A DNA stretch of 50,289 nucleotides, taken from NCBI GenBank assembly GCA_003280345.1, contig QCFB01000013.1, positions 1-50,289 on the forward strand, written 5' to 3'. This document shows, in pieces, positions 1-9,505 of this stretch (positions are counted from its first letter, which is position 1; the number at the start of each line of letters is the position of its first letter). A model generated the notes under the pieces. That model worked only from the letters and a program-made list of their open reading frames with translations. It searched no databases and had not been told where the DNA came from. The position numbers were made by a program, and so were the translations under genes. The stretch is from Prochlorococcus sp. AG-363-A16. GTDB lineage: Bacteria > Cyanobacteriota > Cyanobacteriia > PCC-6307 > Cyanobiaceae.

Positions 1-27
1 CAAACTACCAATAACCGATAATCTCTG

Positions 28-438
28 ATGCATAGCAGGGATGCTGTTTTCCTAGAAGATCTCTGGCCCAAATTACGAGTAAGGCAATGGCGACAGTCAC
101 TTCATACCTATACGGGAAAAAGTTGCATCTACTGTGGAAAACCTTCTGAATCCATTGATCATGTCTTACCACGTAGTCGCGGAGGTTTGAGTATTACTGA
201 AAATTGTGTTCCTGCCTGCCTCTCATGTAATGGCCATAAGTCTGATGCAGAAGTCTTTGACTGGTATAGGCGCCAGCGTTTTTATGATCCAAGGCGCTCT
301 ATGGCTATCAGGGCTTGGGTAGATGGAGACCTGCGACTAGCCTTGAGATTGTTGCAATGGGCCCAACCTACTCAACTTGAAACAAAAGAAACAACAACAA
401 AGAACAAAGACTCCGACTGGGCTCTTCAAGTCGCATAA
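28..438 (+). CDS. HNH endonuclease-family protein
   Basis: This 136-residue protein has an HNH nuclease fold with a structural zinc site. Two CxxC pairs are visible (C33/C36 and C64/C67). Between them lie the Asp-His of the first HNH motif (D44-H45) and a central Asn (N59), followed by an N-x-H-K stretch near residue 68. The tail after residue 110 is polar and low-complexity. An in-frame stop lies at 19–21, so the ATG at 28 is the first plausible start and the gene is complete. Single-domain HNH proteins of this kind are common resident genes in cyanobacterial chromosomes, and nothing nearby suggests an intron or mobile element. The biological substrate is unknown. Confidence 0.85.
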   Translation: MHSRDAVFLEDLWPKLRVRQWRQSLHTYTGKSCIYCGKPSESIDHVLPRSRGGLSITENCVPACLSCNGHKSDAEVFDWYRRQRFYDPRRSMAIRAWVDGDLRLALRLLQWAQPTQLETKETTTKNKDSDWALQVA

Positions 439-444
439 CAATAT

Positions 445-597
445 TCACCAAACTCTACAAGCCATAGCTGAATTGTGTCGTTGACATATAGAAGCCGAAT
501 GATCTGGACTTTCTGGCGCACTAAAGATTGCAAAAATCAAAGCAGCAAAAACAAGTGCAAAACTCCTATACAAATCATTTTGAGGTCGAGCAGCCAT
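445..597 (-). CDS. small conserved-type hypothetical protein, 50 aa, one membrane segment
   Basis: This short ORF starts at the ATG at 597 and encodes 50 residues. A charged N-terminus is followed by a hydrophobic segment at about residues 12–27 and a polar tail with two cysteines (C38 and C47). The composition resembles a small single-pass membrane or exported protein, and I think similar proteins occur at this position in marine picocyanobacteria, though I cannot verify that. The reading frame stays open upstream to 699, but that extension runs into the start of the next gene on the other strand, so the short form is preferred. It ends 7 bp after the HNH gene, in convergent orientation. The function is unknown. 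Confidence 0.5.
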   Translation of the reverse strand: MAARPQNDLYRSFALVFAALIFAIFSAPESPDHSASICQRHNSAMACRVW

Positions 598-625
598 TCT
601 CGAACCATGCTTAGCAGGCAAGATA

Positions 626-1609
626 ATGCGAGAAGGGCTCGATACTTTTAATGAAGAGCTAACCATTCCTAAAAACACAACTAATACATTTGTACTCATG
701 CTTAGTCAAATTGTCAAGCGGTGCTCGCCTCTGCCATCTAGCTCAAAAATAATGATTTTGGGAGCTGGATTTAGTGGGAACCATATAGCAGCTGTATTGA
801 AATCACTTGGCAACTCAGTTCTATGCAGTCGGCGCAATTTGGAAAAACCAGGAGCAGACTTTGTCTTTGACAGTGAAGCTCCCTCCCTTCCGCCAAAAAA
901 CATTCTGAATGAAGTCACTCACTTACTGAGTTGCATACCTCCAACCAAAGATGGAGAAGATCCAGTACTTAACAAACTAAATGCACATCTAAAATCTATG
1001 CCACTGGAATGGGTTGGATATCTATCAACCACTGGGGTGTATGGCAACTATGAAGGAGATTGGGTAAAAGAAACAGATCCAGTTAAACCAAAACAAACTC
1101 GAAGTAAAAACAGACTTGCATGTGAGCAATCCTGGCAAGCAAGTGAACTACCAGTCCAAATTCTTAGATTACCTGGAATTTATGGCCCAGGACGATCCGC
1201 TCTACAAAATATTCAATCTGGCAAAAGTAAAATTATAGAAAAACCAGGCCAAGTTTTTTCAAGAATTCATGTAGATGATATAGCTGGAGCTATTATTTAT
1301 TTAATGAATCTAGCAACCAAAGGGGAAAGACCAAGCATAGTTAATATTGCAGATAACATACCAACTAGCAGTATGGAGATCATTAGTTATGCAGCATCTC
1401 TTCTTGAATGCTCATTACCACCAATCGAATCATTTGAAATAGCCTCTAAGACAATGTCTCCTATGGCTCTTTCCTTCTGGGAAGAAAACCGCAGAGTCAG
1501 CAATCAATTGCTATGCAAATACCTTGGCTATGAATTAATCCATCCTGATTACAAATCAGGTCTAAAAGATTGTTTAATTCAAGAACAGTCGAGCAGGATG
1601 ATTAACTAA
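626..1609 (+). CDS. atypical short-chain dehydrogenase / NAD-dependent epimerase (YeeZ-like)
   Basis: This is a Rossmann-fold NAD(P)-binding protein. The glycine-rich loop GAGFSG is at residues 46–51, and an STTGVYG strand–loop at 134–140 is typical of extended SDRs. The usual catalytic YxxxK is not visible; the region just after reads RSKNR. This points to the atypical SDR group that includes E. coli YeeZ, so catalytic activity is uncertain. The ATG at 626 has a weak AGG upstream. The ATG at 698 would remove 24 poorly structured residues and is an equally reasonable start. The gene lies 48 bp before pdxA on the same strand. No substrate can be assigned. Confidence 0.85.
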   Translation: MREGLDTFNEELTIPKNTTNTFVLMLSQIVKRCSPLPSSSKIMILGAGFSGNHIAAVLKSLGNSVLCSRRNLEKPGADFVFDSEAPSLPPKNILNEVTHLLSCIPPTKDGEDPVLNKLNAHLKSMPLEWVGYLSTTGVYGNYEGDWVKETDPVKPKQTRSKNRLACEQSWQASELPVQILRLPGIYGPGRSALQNIQSGKSKIIEKPGQVFSRIHVDDIAGAIIYLMNLATKGERPSIVNIADNIPTSSMEIISYAASLLECSLPPIESFEIASKTMSPMALSFWEENRRVSNQLLCKYLGYELIHPDYKSGLKDCLIQEQSSRMIN

Positions 1610-1657
1610 CAATTAATATACTCCAAACCTTAACTTAAATCACATGACAAGAATTCA

Positions 1658-2680
1658 ATGAGCAGTCAAGAGAATAAAGAAAAGAAAAATATTATGATTT
1701 CCCTTGGCGATCCAACTGGGATAGGAATAGAAGTGACACTAAAGGCTCTAGGATCATCAAAAATTCCAAAAAATATAAAGCCTGTTTTAGTCGGATGCAA
1801 AAAGAATCTTGAACTTACATATTGGAATCTAAGAAAAAAAGGAATTGCTCCATTAGCCAATCCCTCAGAATTTCAAATTGAAGATTTGCCTCTAGAAGGA
1901 AAATTAAATTACGGTCAACCAAATGCCCAGTCAGGAGAAGCCAGTTTTCATTGGTTAACCCATGCTGCCAATTTCGTTATCAAAGGAGAAGCCAGAGGAC
2001 TAGTAACTGCTCCAATAGCAAAATATGCTTGGCATCTAGCTGGTTATAACTATGCAGGGCAAACTGAACGTCTAGCAGAAATGTCTGGATGCAAAAACCC
2101 ATCCATGCTTTTCACAGCTATTTCGCCAAATAATGGATGGAGATTTAACACACTGCTTGCAACTACTCATATTCCACTTAGAGAAGTGCCAAAAAAACTT
2201 TCATCTGAACTGATCATTTCTAAATTGGAAACACTTTTGCAGTTCTGTCAAAAATTTAAAAGCAATCCTACACTTGCAATTGCTGGTCTCAACCCACATG
2301 CAGGCGAAAATGGTCAACTTGGATCTGAAGAAATTGAATGGCTCATTCCACTATTAAAAAATTGGAAAAATAAACATCCAAAAATAAGACTTGAAGGACC
2401 TATATCACCTGACACTTGTTGGATTAGTGCTATTCAAGCATGGCAAGGAAAAATTCATAAGCAATGTCCTGATGGAATCTTGGCTTTATATCACGACCAA
2501 GGTCTTATTCCCATGAAGTTAATTGCTTTTGAAGAAGCTGTAAATACAACATTAGGTCTACCGTTTATACGTACTTCACCAGATCATGGAACAGCTTTCG
2601 ATATAGCCGGGAAAGGATTTGCAAGAGCAAATAGCATGATTGCAGCCATTAATACAGCATGGGAATTAACCAAAAAATAA
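1658..2680 (+). CDS. pdxA: 4-hydroxythreonine-4-phosphate dehydrogenase
   Basis: PdxA oxidises 4-phosphohydroxy-L-threonine in the DXP-independent branch of pyridoxal 5'-phosphate synthesis. The 340-residue length fits the family. The N-terminus has the GDPTGIG motif. Histidines expected to bind the divalent metal appear in a TTHIPL context, in NPHAGENG and in YHDQGLIP. The C-terminal FIRTSPDHGTAFDIAG block is characteristic of the family. The ATG start is followed by a short charged leader before the conserved core. The gene ends 5 bp from the accB stop on the opposite strand, so the two units converge with no visible terminator between them. Confidence 0.95.
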   Translation: MSSQENKEKKNIMISLGDPTGIGIEVTLKALGSSKIPKNIKPVLVGCKKNLELTYWNLRKKGIAPLANPSEFQIEDLPLEGKLNYGQPNAQSGEASFHWLTHAANFVIKGEARGLVTAPIAKYAWHLAGYNYAGQTERLAEMSGCKNPSMLFTAISPNNGWRFNTLLATTHIPLREVPKKLSSELIISKLETLLQFCQKFKSNPTLAIAGLNPHAGENGQLGSEEIEWLIPLLKNWKNKHPKIRLEGPISPDTCWISAIQAWQGKIHKQCPDGILALYHDQGLIPMKLIAFEEAVNTTLGLPFIRTSPDHGTAFDIAGKGFARANSMIAAINTAWELTKK

Positions 2681-2685
2681 TTATT

Positions 2686-3171
2686 TTAGGAAGGTTTAAC
2701 CCTCATTAAAACTTGCCCAAATTCAACAGGAGTTCCATTTTCAACAAGGATTTCTACAACTTCGCCACTTACTTCTGACTCAAGCTCATTCATTAATTTC
2801 ATCGCTTCAAGAATACAAACAGTCTGCCCTACCCCTATACGACTTCCAACTTCGACGAAAGAAGGCTCTCCGGGTGCTGGAGCCCTATAAAAAGTTCCAA
2901 CCATTGGTGCAGTGACGTCAACTGAATCAGCACGTGAACCAGCTACCGCTGGAGGCGGGCTGCTTGGCAGAGAAGGTTCGACTTTTAGCTGAGGTGTTGG
3001 TAAGGAAGCCTCTTCAACTGAAGTCGAAACAGGAGCCTTAGGTGAAACATGGACATTCCTCCTCACTTCCAAGCGAAAATCCTCACCTTCCAAGCGAAAT
3101 TCTTGGATATCGCTATCGGCCAAGGAAGCCAACAAACGATGTAACTCTTCGTGATCAAGCTGCATGGCCAT
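2686..3171 (-). CDS. accB: biotin carboxyl carrier protein of acetyl-CoA carboxylase
   Basis: AccB carries the biotin that shuttles carboxyl groups between biotin carboxylase and carboxyltransferase in the first step of fatty-acid synthesis. The 161-residue protein has an N-terminal domain, a Pro/Ala/Ser-rich linker at about residues 40–80, and a C-terminal biotinyl domain with the EAMKLMNE motif. The biotinylated lysine is residue 125. The ATG at 3171 overlaps the efp stop in a TAATG junction, and a second ATG two codons later is also possible. The overlap suggests translational coupling with efp, and this gene pair is a common cyanobacterial arrangement. Confidence 0.96.
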   Translation of the reverse strand: MAMQLDHEELHRLLASLADSDIQEFRLEGEDFRLEVRRNVHVSPKAPVSTSVEEASLPTPQLKVEPSLPSSPPPAVAGSRADSVDVTAPMVGTFYRAPAPGEPSFVEVGSRIGVGQTVCILEAMKLMNELESEVSGEVVEILVENGTPVEFGQVLMRVKPS

Positions 3172-3731
3172 TAGTTTTCGCGACCGAGATAACTGTCATT
3201 GCGTGTGTCAACTTTGATTTTCTCTCCAATAGAAATGAACAAAGGCACCATCACCTGAGCACCTGTCTCAAGGATGGCAGGTTTCGTGCCACCTGTAGCC
3301 GTATCACCTTTAACGCCTGGATCAGTCTCCTTCACTTCAAGAGTCACAGAATTAGGAAGCTCAACCTCAAGAGGCTTACCATTCCAAGAAACCACATTGA
3401 CCTCCATACCTTCCTTGAGATACTTACGACTTGTACCAATTTGCTGAGCAGTCAGCCTAGTTTCCTCATAACTAGACATATCCATAAAAACGTAATCACC
3501 TGATTCCATATAGGTGTGCTGAAGGGTTGACTTCTCTAACAAAGCCTGTGGAACCATTTCACCTGCACGAAAAGTTTTCTCAACAACATTTCCACTTTGA
3601 ACTGCTTTTAACTTTGTTCGAACGAAAGCCGAGCCCTTCCCAGGTTTGACATGCAGAAACTCAACTACACGCCACACAGCTCCATCTAGCTCAATTGTGG
3701 TACCAGTACGGAAGTCGTTACTGGAAATCAT
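3171..3731 (-). CDS. efp: translation elongation factor P
   Basis: EF-P relieves ribosomes stalled at consecutive prolines. The start at 3731 gives 186 residues, the usual family length, beginning [10 protein letters not shown]; the frame is open for six more codons upstream, but these do not resemble the family. The N-terminal KOW-like domain carries the exposed loop PGKGSAF with Lys32 at the position modified in some bacteria. Two OB domains follow, ending in the conserved VDTR…YLGRE block. The stop codon shares a base with the accB start (TAATG). The gene diverges from the cyclophilin gene across about 63 bp, which must contain both promoters. Confidence 0.97.
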   Translation of the reverse strand: MISSNDFRTGTTIELDGAVWRVVEFLHVKPGKGSAFVRTKLKAVQSGNVVEKTFRAGEMVPQALLEKSTLQHTYMESGDYVFMDMSSYEETRLTAQQIGTSRKYLKEGMEVNVVSWNGKPLEVELPNSVTLEVKETDPGVKGDTATGGTKPAILETGAQVMVPLFISIGEKIKVDTRNDSYLGREN

Positions 3732-3794
3732 TAACGTGGTACAACCCAAAAGATCATAAGGCTGTGCGAAAGTCCTGCATGATTTGAATTACCC

Positions 3795-4871
3795 ATGGCA
3801 AATCGTCCTCGATTAATAGGCCTAATCACACTTCTGACAACCATCGTTCTGACATGGATTCAGCCTGCAGAAGCAGCTCTACCCCCAGGGAATGCAATCA
3901 AAGACCCCTATGCAATTCTGCGCAATGCATTACCAATTGAGCAAAAAGAGCTCAGAGAATTGCAACACAAACTTGAGGACACCGGTACTTCAGTACGACA
4001 AAGTCGCTGGCCAACAGTGAATAAAGAAGCCTCATCTGCGCAATTTATAGTTACTAATCGTAAAAATCAAATTCTTAAATCCATTCCTGAGAACCGCAAA
4101 AACGAAGCGGAGTTAATCCTGGCTTCATTAAGAAAAAATACTGAAAGGCTTAGTGAACTGTCTAGTGAAAAAAATAAAACTGATTTCATTAAAGAGCGGC
4201 AAAAAGCACTTAAAGAAGTAGGCGATTTAGAGGCTCTGCTACTTAAAAAAGAATTTCCTTACAATATCCCTGAAGAATTTAATGCGCTTCCCAGATTATT
4301 AGGTAGAGCAAACGTTTCAATAAAAACAACAAAAGGAGAAATGACCGCAATAATTGATGGTTACAATGCACCACTTACTGCAGGTGCGTTCATTGACTTA
4401 GCTCTAAAAGGGTTTTACGACGGATTGCCATTTGCCAGAGCTGAAGACTTCTATGTTCTACAAACTGGAGATCCTGAAGGAGATGCAATTGGATACAGAG
4501 AACCAAATACAAGTGAAGATCGGCATGTCCCTCTAGAAATACTAATTCCTGGAGAAAAAGAGATTACTTACAATCAAACATTTGAAGATCTTGGTCTATA
4601 TACACAAACACCAGTCCTCCCATTTGCAACACTTGGAACACTTGGGTGGGCACATTCCGGTCAGGCACTAGATGACGGCTCCTCGCAATTCTTCTTTTTT
4701 CTTTATGAAGCAGAATTAAACCCTGCTGGCAGAAATTTAATTGATGGTAGAAATGCCGCTTTTGGATACGTTGTAGAAGGCTCTGAAATTCTAAATTCAT
4801 TAGGAGTTGAAGATAAAATAGTATCTATAAAAGTTGTCGATGGAGCAGATCGATTACAAGAGCATGCATGA
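3795..4871 (+). CDS. exported cyclophilin-type peptidyl-prolyl isomerase (TLP40/CYP38-like)
   Basis: This 358-residue protein starts with a Sec-type signal peptide: Arg near the N-terminus, a hydrophobic core at about 8–22 and a likely cleavage after AEA at 25–27. A helical, charged region at about 45–155 precedes a cyclophilin-like beta-barrel at about 165–355 (RANVSIKTTKGEM… through FGYVVEGSEILN). This arrangement matches the thylakoid-lumen cyclophilin TLP40/CYP38 of plants and its cyanobacterial homologues, which assist photosystem II assembly. Several residues of the classical proline-isomerase active site are not obvious, as in CYP38. It is followed 6 bp later by thiL, so the two genes probably share a transcript. 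Confidence 0.87.
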   Translation: MANRPRLIGLITLLTTIVLTWIQPAEAALPPGNAIKDPYAILRNALPIEQKELRELQHKLEDTGTSVRQSRWPTVNKEASSAQFIVTNRKNQILKSIPENRKNEAELILASLRKNTERLSELSSEKNKTDFIKERQKALKEVGDLEALLLKKEFPYNIPEEFNALPRLLGRANVSIKTTKGEMTAIIDGYNAPLTAGAFIDLALKGFYDGLPFARAEDFYVLQTGDPEGDAIGYREPNTSEDRHVPLEILIPGEKEITYNQTFEDLGLYTQTPVLPFATLGTLGWAHSGQALDDGSSQFFFFLYEAELNPAGRNLIDGRNAAFGYVVEGSEILNSLGVEDKIVSIKVVDGADRLQEHA

Positions 4872-4877
4872 GGAATT

Positions 4878-5870
4878 GTGAATGAAACACTTGCTGTAAT
4901 TGGCGAAAAAAAACTTCTTAATCGACTTAAGAAGTTTATGCCTGTTGGTCAAATTGAAGATGACACAGCACAAATACCTTATTCCGGAAAAGAATTACTG
5001 ATTAATACAGATCTTTTGGTGGAAAATATACATTTCTCTGATCGCACAACTTCCGCCGAAGATGTTGGGTGGAGAGCTATCGCAGCAAATTTCTCAGATT
5101 TAGCTGCAAGCGGAGTTGATGAAATCCTAGGAATCACTATTGGTCTAGTAGCCCCACCACAAACCACCTGGAAATGGATTGATGGTCTATACACAGGGAT
5201 GTCGCTTGCACTAAATGAATATGGAGGAAAAATTCTTGGTGGAGATTGTTCAAGTGGCTACCAAAAACTTATCTCCATTACAGCTTTAGGAACACTTGGC
5301 CCACTGAGATTACATAGGGCAAATGCTAAGCCAGGTGACCTGATTGTCGTCAGTGGTCCTCATGGACTTAGTCGATTGGGCTTAGCGCTCTTGCTCTCAG
5401 ACCCACGCATAGCGACAACAAAACTTACCAATCCACTAAAGAAGGAAGCTATAAGAGCTCATCAGAGGCCTTCACCAGCTCTTGCGGCTCTAAAAACCCT
5501 TAATAGATGCAAACCTCCAGGGGTTCAATGGAGGGCGGGTGGTACAGACAGCAGTGATGGGCTCTTAGAAGCTATAGAAAATCTTTGCGAAAGCAGCGAA
5601 TGCCAAGCTGAATTAAACCCTCTCACACTCCCCAAAAGTCAAGATTGGCCTTTGGGAAGGGATTGGGATATGTGGTGCCTAAATGGCGGTGAAGACTTTG
5701 AGCTAATTCTAAGTATTCCTCCAAACTGGGCTAAAGCCCTTATTAAAGAGCTTCCCTCAAGTCAAATCATCGGGATAATGAAATCAGGTAAACCAAAAGT
5801 AGTTTGGAATAACGGTAAAGAAATCAAAGAAACAAAAGAAATCTCAAGGTTCAAACATTTTTCTAATTAA
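4878..5870 (+). CDS. thiL: thiamine-monophosphate kinase
   Basis: ThiL phosphorylates thiamine monophosphate to thiamine pyrophosphate, the last step of cofactor synthesis. The 330-residue protein has the N-terminal metal/ATP-binding segments (DDTAQIPY, NTDLLVENIHF), a central GGDCSSG loop and the C-terminal GGEDFELILSIP motif, in the order found in the PurM/ThiL superfamily. The start is GTG at 4878. A GAGG Shine–Dalgarno overlaps the stop codon of the upstream cyclophilin gene, implying coupled expression. The gene converges on gap2 with a 44-bp gap holding only a weak AT-rich hairpin. Confidence 0.95.
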   Translation: MNETLAVIGEKKLLNRLKKFMPVGQIEDDTAQIPYSGKELLINTDLLVENIHFSDRTTSAEDVGWRAIAANFSDLAASGVDEILGITIGLVAPPQTTWKWIDGLYTGMSLALNEYGGKILGGDCSSGYQKLISITALGTLGPLRLHRANAKPGDLIVVSGPHGLSRLGLALLLSDPRIATTKLTNPLKKEAIRAHQRPSPALAALKTLNRCKPPGVQWRAGGTDSSDGLLEAIENLCESSECQAELNPLTLPKSQDWPLGRDWDMWCLNGGEDFELILSIPPNWAKALIKELPSSQIIGIMKSGKPKVVWNNGKEIKETKEISRFKHFSN

Positions 5871-5914
5871 AACAGACTCATCCCTATTAATAAATAATAG
5901 AGATGTCGCCAATA

Positions 5915-6937
5915 CTATTTCCAATTCTGAGAAACAATCTCAGCCAAATCGACAACTCTTTGACTATATCCCCACTCATTATCATACCAAGCAAGAACTT
6001 TAATCATGTTATCTCCAATTCCCATAGTCAAAGCTTCGTCAACGATAGTCGATTCATTTGTTCCTGCATAATCTGTAGATACCAATGGAAGATCTCCATA
6101 TTTAATAATTCCTTTCATTGAACTTTCTGAAGCAGCTTTCAAAGCAGCATTAACTTCTTCAGCCGTTGTATTTCGAGCTGATTCAAATACTAAATCAACT
6201 GCAGAAACATTAGGAGTAGGAACTCTCATTGCTATACCAGTTAATTTACCTTTCATTTGTGGATAAACTAAAGCAACCGCTTTTGCAGCGCCTGTTGAAG
6301 TAGGCACAATATTCATTGCAGCAGCACGTGCTCTTCTTAAATCTCTGTGGCTATTATCCAAAATTCGTTGGTCACCAGTATAACTATGAATTGTGGTCAT
6401 TAAGCCTTTATTTATTCCAAAAGTTTGGTCTAAAACTTTGACAATTGGAGCAAGGCAATTAGTTGTGCAACTTGCATTACTTAGAATATTGAAATCATCA
6501 TGTCGATATTGATCTGCATTAACTCCCACTACAAATGTGCCTACACCATCACCCTTTCCAGGAGCAGTGAGAATAACTTTTTTTGCACCAGCTTCAATAT
6601 GCTTGCTAGCCCCTACGTCTGTATTAAAAACACCTGTTGACTCAATAACCAAATCTATTCCCCATTCTTTCCAAGGAAGATTCAATGGATTGCGATCTGA
6701 AAAACACTTGATCGTCTTGCCATTAATAATGAACTTATCGTCTGTATGACTGATCTCTGCGTCTTTAATCTGACCAAGAATCGAATCATATTTCAATAAA
6801 TGAGCGCAGGTCTTGGGATCTGAAGTGACATTGATACCTACCACCTCAATGCCTGTGTTTGAGCCTCTACTCAACCAACAACGCATGAAGTTGCGACCGA
6901 TTCGGCCGAATCCATTGATCGCAACGCGCAGGGTCAT
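5915..6937 (-). CDS. gap2: glyceraldehyde-3-phosphate dehydrogenase, Calvin-cycle type
   Basis: Gap2 catalyses the NAD(P)H-linked reduction of 1,3-bisphosphoglycerate in the Calvin cycle of cyanobacteria. Starting at the ATG at 6937 gives 340 residues beginning [15 protein letters not shown], the Rossmann signature. The open frame upstream to 7018 has no family similarity. The active-site cysteine is C157 in SNASCTTNC and the assisting histidine is H184 in [10 protein letters not shown]. The protein resembles the photosynthetic Gap2 subtype rather than glycolytic Gap1. It diverges from murC across about 196 bp. Confidence 0.96.
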   Translation of the reverse strand: MTLRVAINGFGRIGRNFMRCWLSRGSNTGIEVVGINVTSDPKTCAHLLKYDSILGQIKDAEISHTDDKFIINGKTIKCFSDRNPLNLPWKEWGIDLVIESTGVFNTDVGASKHIEAGAKKVILTAPGKGDGVGTFVVGVNADQYRHDDFNILSNASCTTNCLAPIVKVLDQTFGINKGLMTTIHSYTGDQRILDNSHRDLRRARAAAMNIVPTSTGAAKAVALVYPQMKGKLTGIAMRVPTPNVSAVDLVFESARNTTAEEVNAALKAASESSMKGIIKYGDLPLVSTDYAGTNESTIVDEALTMGIGDNMIKVLAWYDNEWGYSQRVVDLAEIVSQNWK

Positions 6938-7133
6938 GTCAAAAACGGAAATCCGCAAGGTAATTGGGGGCTGATCATACAGACATGCGTTACACCTCTT
7001 CGTACAAATGCATTCCACAAGTTAAAAATCACACGAAAAAAACCATGCAAAACAACTGTGAAGCCAACCAAAAATTGAGATTTTGGGCCTTCAACCCAAG
7101 ATTGACTTATCTTTCAGCCACTAGATACAAACT

Positions 7134-8582
7134 TTGAAAAGCCTGCGCACAGAAGAACATCACATCCACTTCATTGGAGTAGGTGGTATTGGCATGTCTG
7201 CCTTAGCGCTCATTCTTTTTAAACGTGGCTATTCGGTTTCAGGTTCCGACCAACAATCTAGTCATAGCCTCAAATGCTTATCTGACCAAGGGGTAAAAAT
7301 CTTCGACCAACAGAATGAATCCAATATCACACACATCTGCAAAAACAATCGATTAAATCCCATCGTTGTTCTAAGTACTGCTATTCCATCAAACAATCAA
7401 GAGCTACAGGCAGCCAAGCAAGCAAATTTGGAAATTTGGCATCGATCAGATCTACTAGCAGCTCTTATTCATAAACAACCCACAATTGCGATTGCAGGTA
7501 GTCATGGCAAAACTACTACCAGCACAATTATCACGACCTTGCTAGCCCTTTCAGGGCGAGACCCAACAGCTGTTATTGGTGGCTTGGTACCTCATTACAA
7601 ATCGAATGGCCATGCAGGACAAGGGAAACTATTAATTGCTGAAGCTGATGAATCTGATGGAAGTCTTATCAAATTTGACCCAGAACTAGGAGTAATCACA
7701 AATCTTGAACTAGATCACACAGACCACTATCCCAATCTTGAAACACTTATTAGCACTATGCAGATTTTTAGACAAAGAAGTAAGCGCACACTAGCTAATT
7801 ACGATTGCCCAAATCTAAGAAAAAACTTTAAAGCCTCAGCTTGGTGGTCAGTCAAAACATATCAAGGCGTAGATTTTGCTGCTTTGCCAGTCAAATTTGA
7901 TGGCAATGAGACTGTCGCTATGATCTATGAAAAAGAAAAATTAATTGGGAAGATAACTCTTCCATTGGCAGGAATTCATAATCTAAGTAATTCAATTGCG
8001 GCAATAGGTGCCTGCCGCATGGAAGGCATGTCTTTTGAAGAATTAAAAAAATATATGCCCTTTGTACAAGCTCCTAGTAGACGCTTTGAATTACGAGGTA
8101 ATTGGAAAGGGCGTCAAATTATTGATGATTATGCACATCACCCAAGTGAAATAAGTGCAACCATTGCCAGAGCACGTCTAATGGTTAAAAGCAATCCAAA
8201 CGACTTAACTAAAGAAAATAAAAGGCTTGTCGTTGTTTTTCAACCTCATCGTTATAGTAGAACAAAGAATTTTCTAAACGATTTCGCAAAATCTCTCGGC
8301 AAAGCCGACCTAGTTCTCCTCGCTCCACTTTATGAAGCAGGTGAAAAACCTATCCAAGGAATAAACAATAAGTCACTAGCTATTGCAATGAAAAAATATC
8401 ATGTAAATGTTCCTGTCTTAGTATCAGATAGCTTAGATCATTTAACAATATTAGTGAAAGAAAATACCCTAGAAAATGATCTTATTATAAGCATGGGTGC
8501 AGGTGATATAAATAGCCTTTGGCAAAGATTACAAAATAAATATAACGAAAATAATTTGCCTTCTTCAAACATTGCTGCATAA
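7134..8582 (+). CDS. murC: UDP-N-acetylmuramate–L-alanine ligase
   Basis: MurC adds the first amino acid of the peptidoglycan stem peptide using ATP. The 482-residue protein has an N-terminal UDP-binding GVGGIGMS loop (16–22), a P-loop AGSHGKTTT (121–129), the DESDGS block and the C-terminal DDYAHHPSEI segment typical of Mur ligases. The start appears to be TTG at 7134, since the next methionine (M21) lies inside the conserved glycine loop. murB follows after 6 bp, so the two form an operon. No convincing promoter could be assigned in the upstream gap. Confidence 0.96.
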   Translation: MKSLRTEEHHIHFIGVGGIGMSALALILFKRGYSVSGSDQQSSHSLKCLSDQGVKIFDQQNESNITHICKNNRLNPIVVLSTAIPSNNQELQAAKQANLEIWHRSDLLAALIHKQPTIAIAGSHGKTTTSTIITTLLALSGRDPTAVIGGLVPHYKSNGHAGQGKLLIAEADESDGSLIKFDPELGVITNLELDHTDHYPNLETLISTMQIFRQRSKRTLANYDCPNLRKNFKASAWWSVKTYQGVDFAALPVKFDGNETVAMIYEKEKLIGKITLPLAGIHNLSNSIAAIGACRMEGMSFEELKKYMPFVQAPSRRFELRGNWKGRQIIDDYAHHPSEISATIARARLMVKSNPNDLTKENKRLVVVFQPHRYSRTKNFLNDFAKSLGKADLVLLAPLYEAGEKPIQGINNKSLAIAMKKYHVNVPVLVSDSLDHLTILVKENTLENDLIISMGAGDINSLWQRLQNKYNENNLPSSNIAA

Positions 8583-8588
8583 TTATTC

Positions 8589-9473
8589 TTGGATAAAATA
8601 GAAACAAGTACCTTTAAATCACTTTCCAATTTTACGACCTGGCGTGTTGGGGGTCCTGCAGAATGGTTGGCAGAACCTAGAGATATTCCTGAAATTCAAG
8701 AGTTAATTAATTGGGCAAATATAAAAAAAATTCCTTTTAATATTATTGGTTGTGGTTCAAATCTTTTGATTAATGATGATGGACTTGAAGGTCTTTCTCT
8801 GGTTTTACGGAAATTTCAAGGTAGTCATATTGATGCCAAAAATGGAATCATCGAGGCATTAGGAGGTGAACCAATGCCAACCTTATCTAGACGGGCAGCA
8901 AAAGCTGGTCTGCATGGCTTGGAATGGGCCATCGGAATCCCCGGAACTGTCGGAGGGGCAGCAGTAATGAACGCAGGAGCTCAAGGTTGTTGCACAGCCG
9001 AAAGACTCCAATCAGTAACTGTTCTTCCTCTGAAAGGTGGAGAATCATTTGAAATAAACCAAAAAGATCTTGATTTTGGATACCGCAAAAGTCTTTTGCA
9101 AAAAGAAGAATTATTAGTTTTATCTTCACGATTCCGATTAGAAACCGGTCACAACAAAGAAGATCTAATTCAAAAAACAAATGATAATTTACACCATAGA
9201 ACAAATACTCAACCTTACCATCTTCCAAGTTGCGGCAGTGTTTTTCGCAATCCAAAACATCATCATGCTGGCGAACTAATTGAAAACCTAGGATTAAAAG
9301 GACATAGAATTGGTGGTGCTGAAATTTCAAATATTCATGCAAATTTCATAGTTAATACTGGTCAAGCTACTGCAAGTAATATTCTTGAATTGATTCAATT
9401 TATAAAAGAAAAAGTCAAAGCAGCTCATGGATTAACACTTCAAACTGAAGTAAAACAACTTGGATTCAAATAA
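8589..9473 (+). CDS. murB: UDP-N-acetylenolpyruvoylglucosamine reductase
   Basis: MurB is the FAD-dependent enzyme that reduces UDP-GlcNAc-enolpyruvate to UDP-MurNAc. The 294-residue protein shows the FAD-binding motifs [12 protein letters not shown] and [12 protein letters not shown], followed by [16 protein letters not shown]. The catalytic serine is in SCGSVFRNP. The C-terminal [12 protein letters not shown] segment carries the conserved glutamate. As in murC, the best start is TTG, here at 8589, 6 bp after the murC stop. The two rare starts in a row suggest modest, coupled translation. Confidence 0.96.
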   Translation: MDKIETSTFKSLSNFTTWRVGGPAEWLAEPRDIPEIQELINWANIKKIPFNIIGCGSNLLINDDGLEGLSLVLRKFQGSHIDAKNGIIEALGGEPMPTLSRRAAKAGLHGLEWAIGIPGTVGGAAVMNAGAQGCCTAERLQSVTVLPLKGGESFEINQKDLDFGYRKSLLQKEELLVLSSRFRLETGHNKEDLIQKTNDNLHHRTNTQPYHLPSCGSVFRNPKHHHAGELIENLGLKGHRIGGAEISNIHANFIVNTGQATASNILELIQFIKEKVKAAHGLTLQTEVKQLGFK

Positions 9474-9505
9474 AGGACTAGTCTGCTCATTAGTCTAGTA
9501 ATGAT

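Noticed and set aside
28-438. HNH gene as a mobile intron endonuclease
   Set aside because: No intron structure or interrupted gene nearby; resident HNH proteins are common in cyanobacteria.
5884-5900. Hairpin between thiL and gap2
   Set aside because: Only a 5-bp AT-rich stem with no T-tract, too weak for a terminator.
7102-7130. TTGACT resembling a −35 box upstream of murC
   Set aside because: No acceptable −10 at the right distance, and the start would be nearly leaderless.
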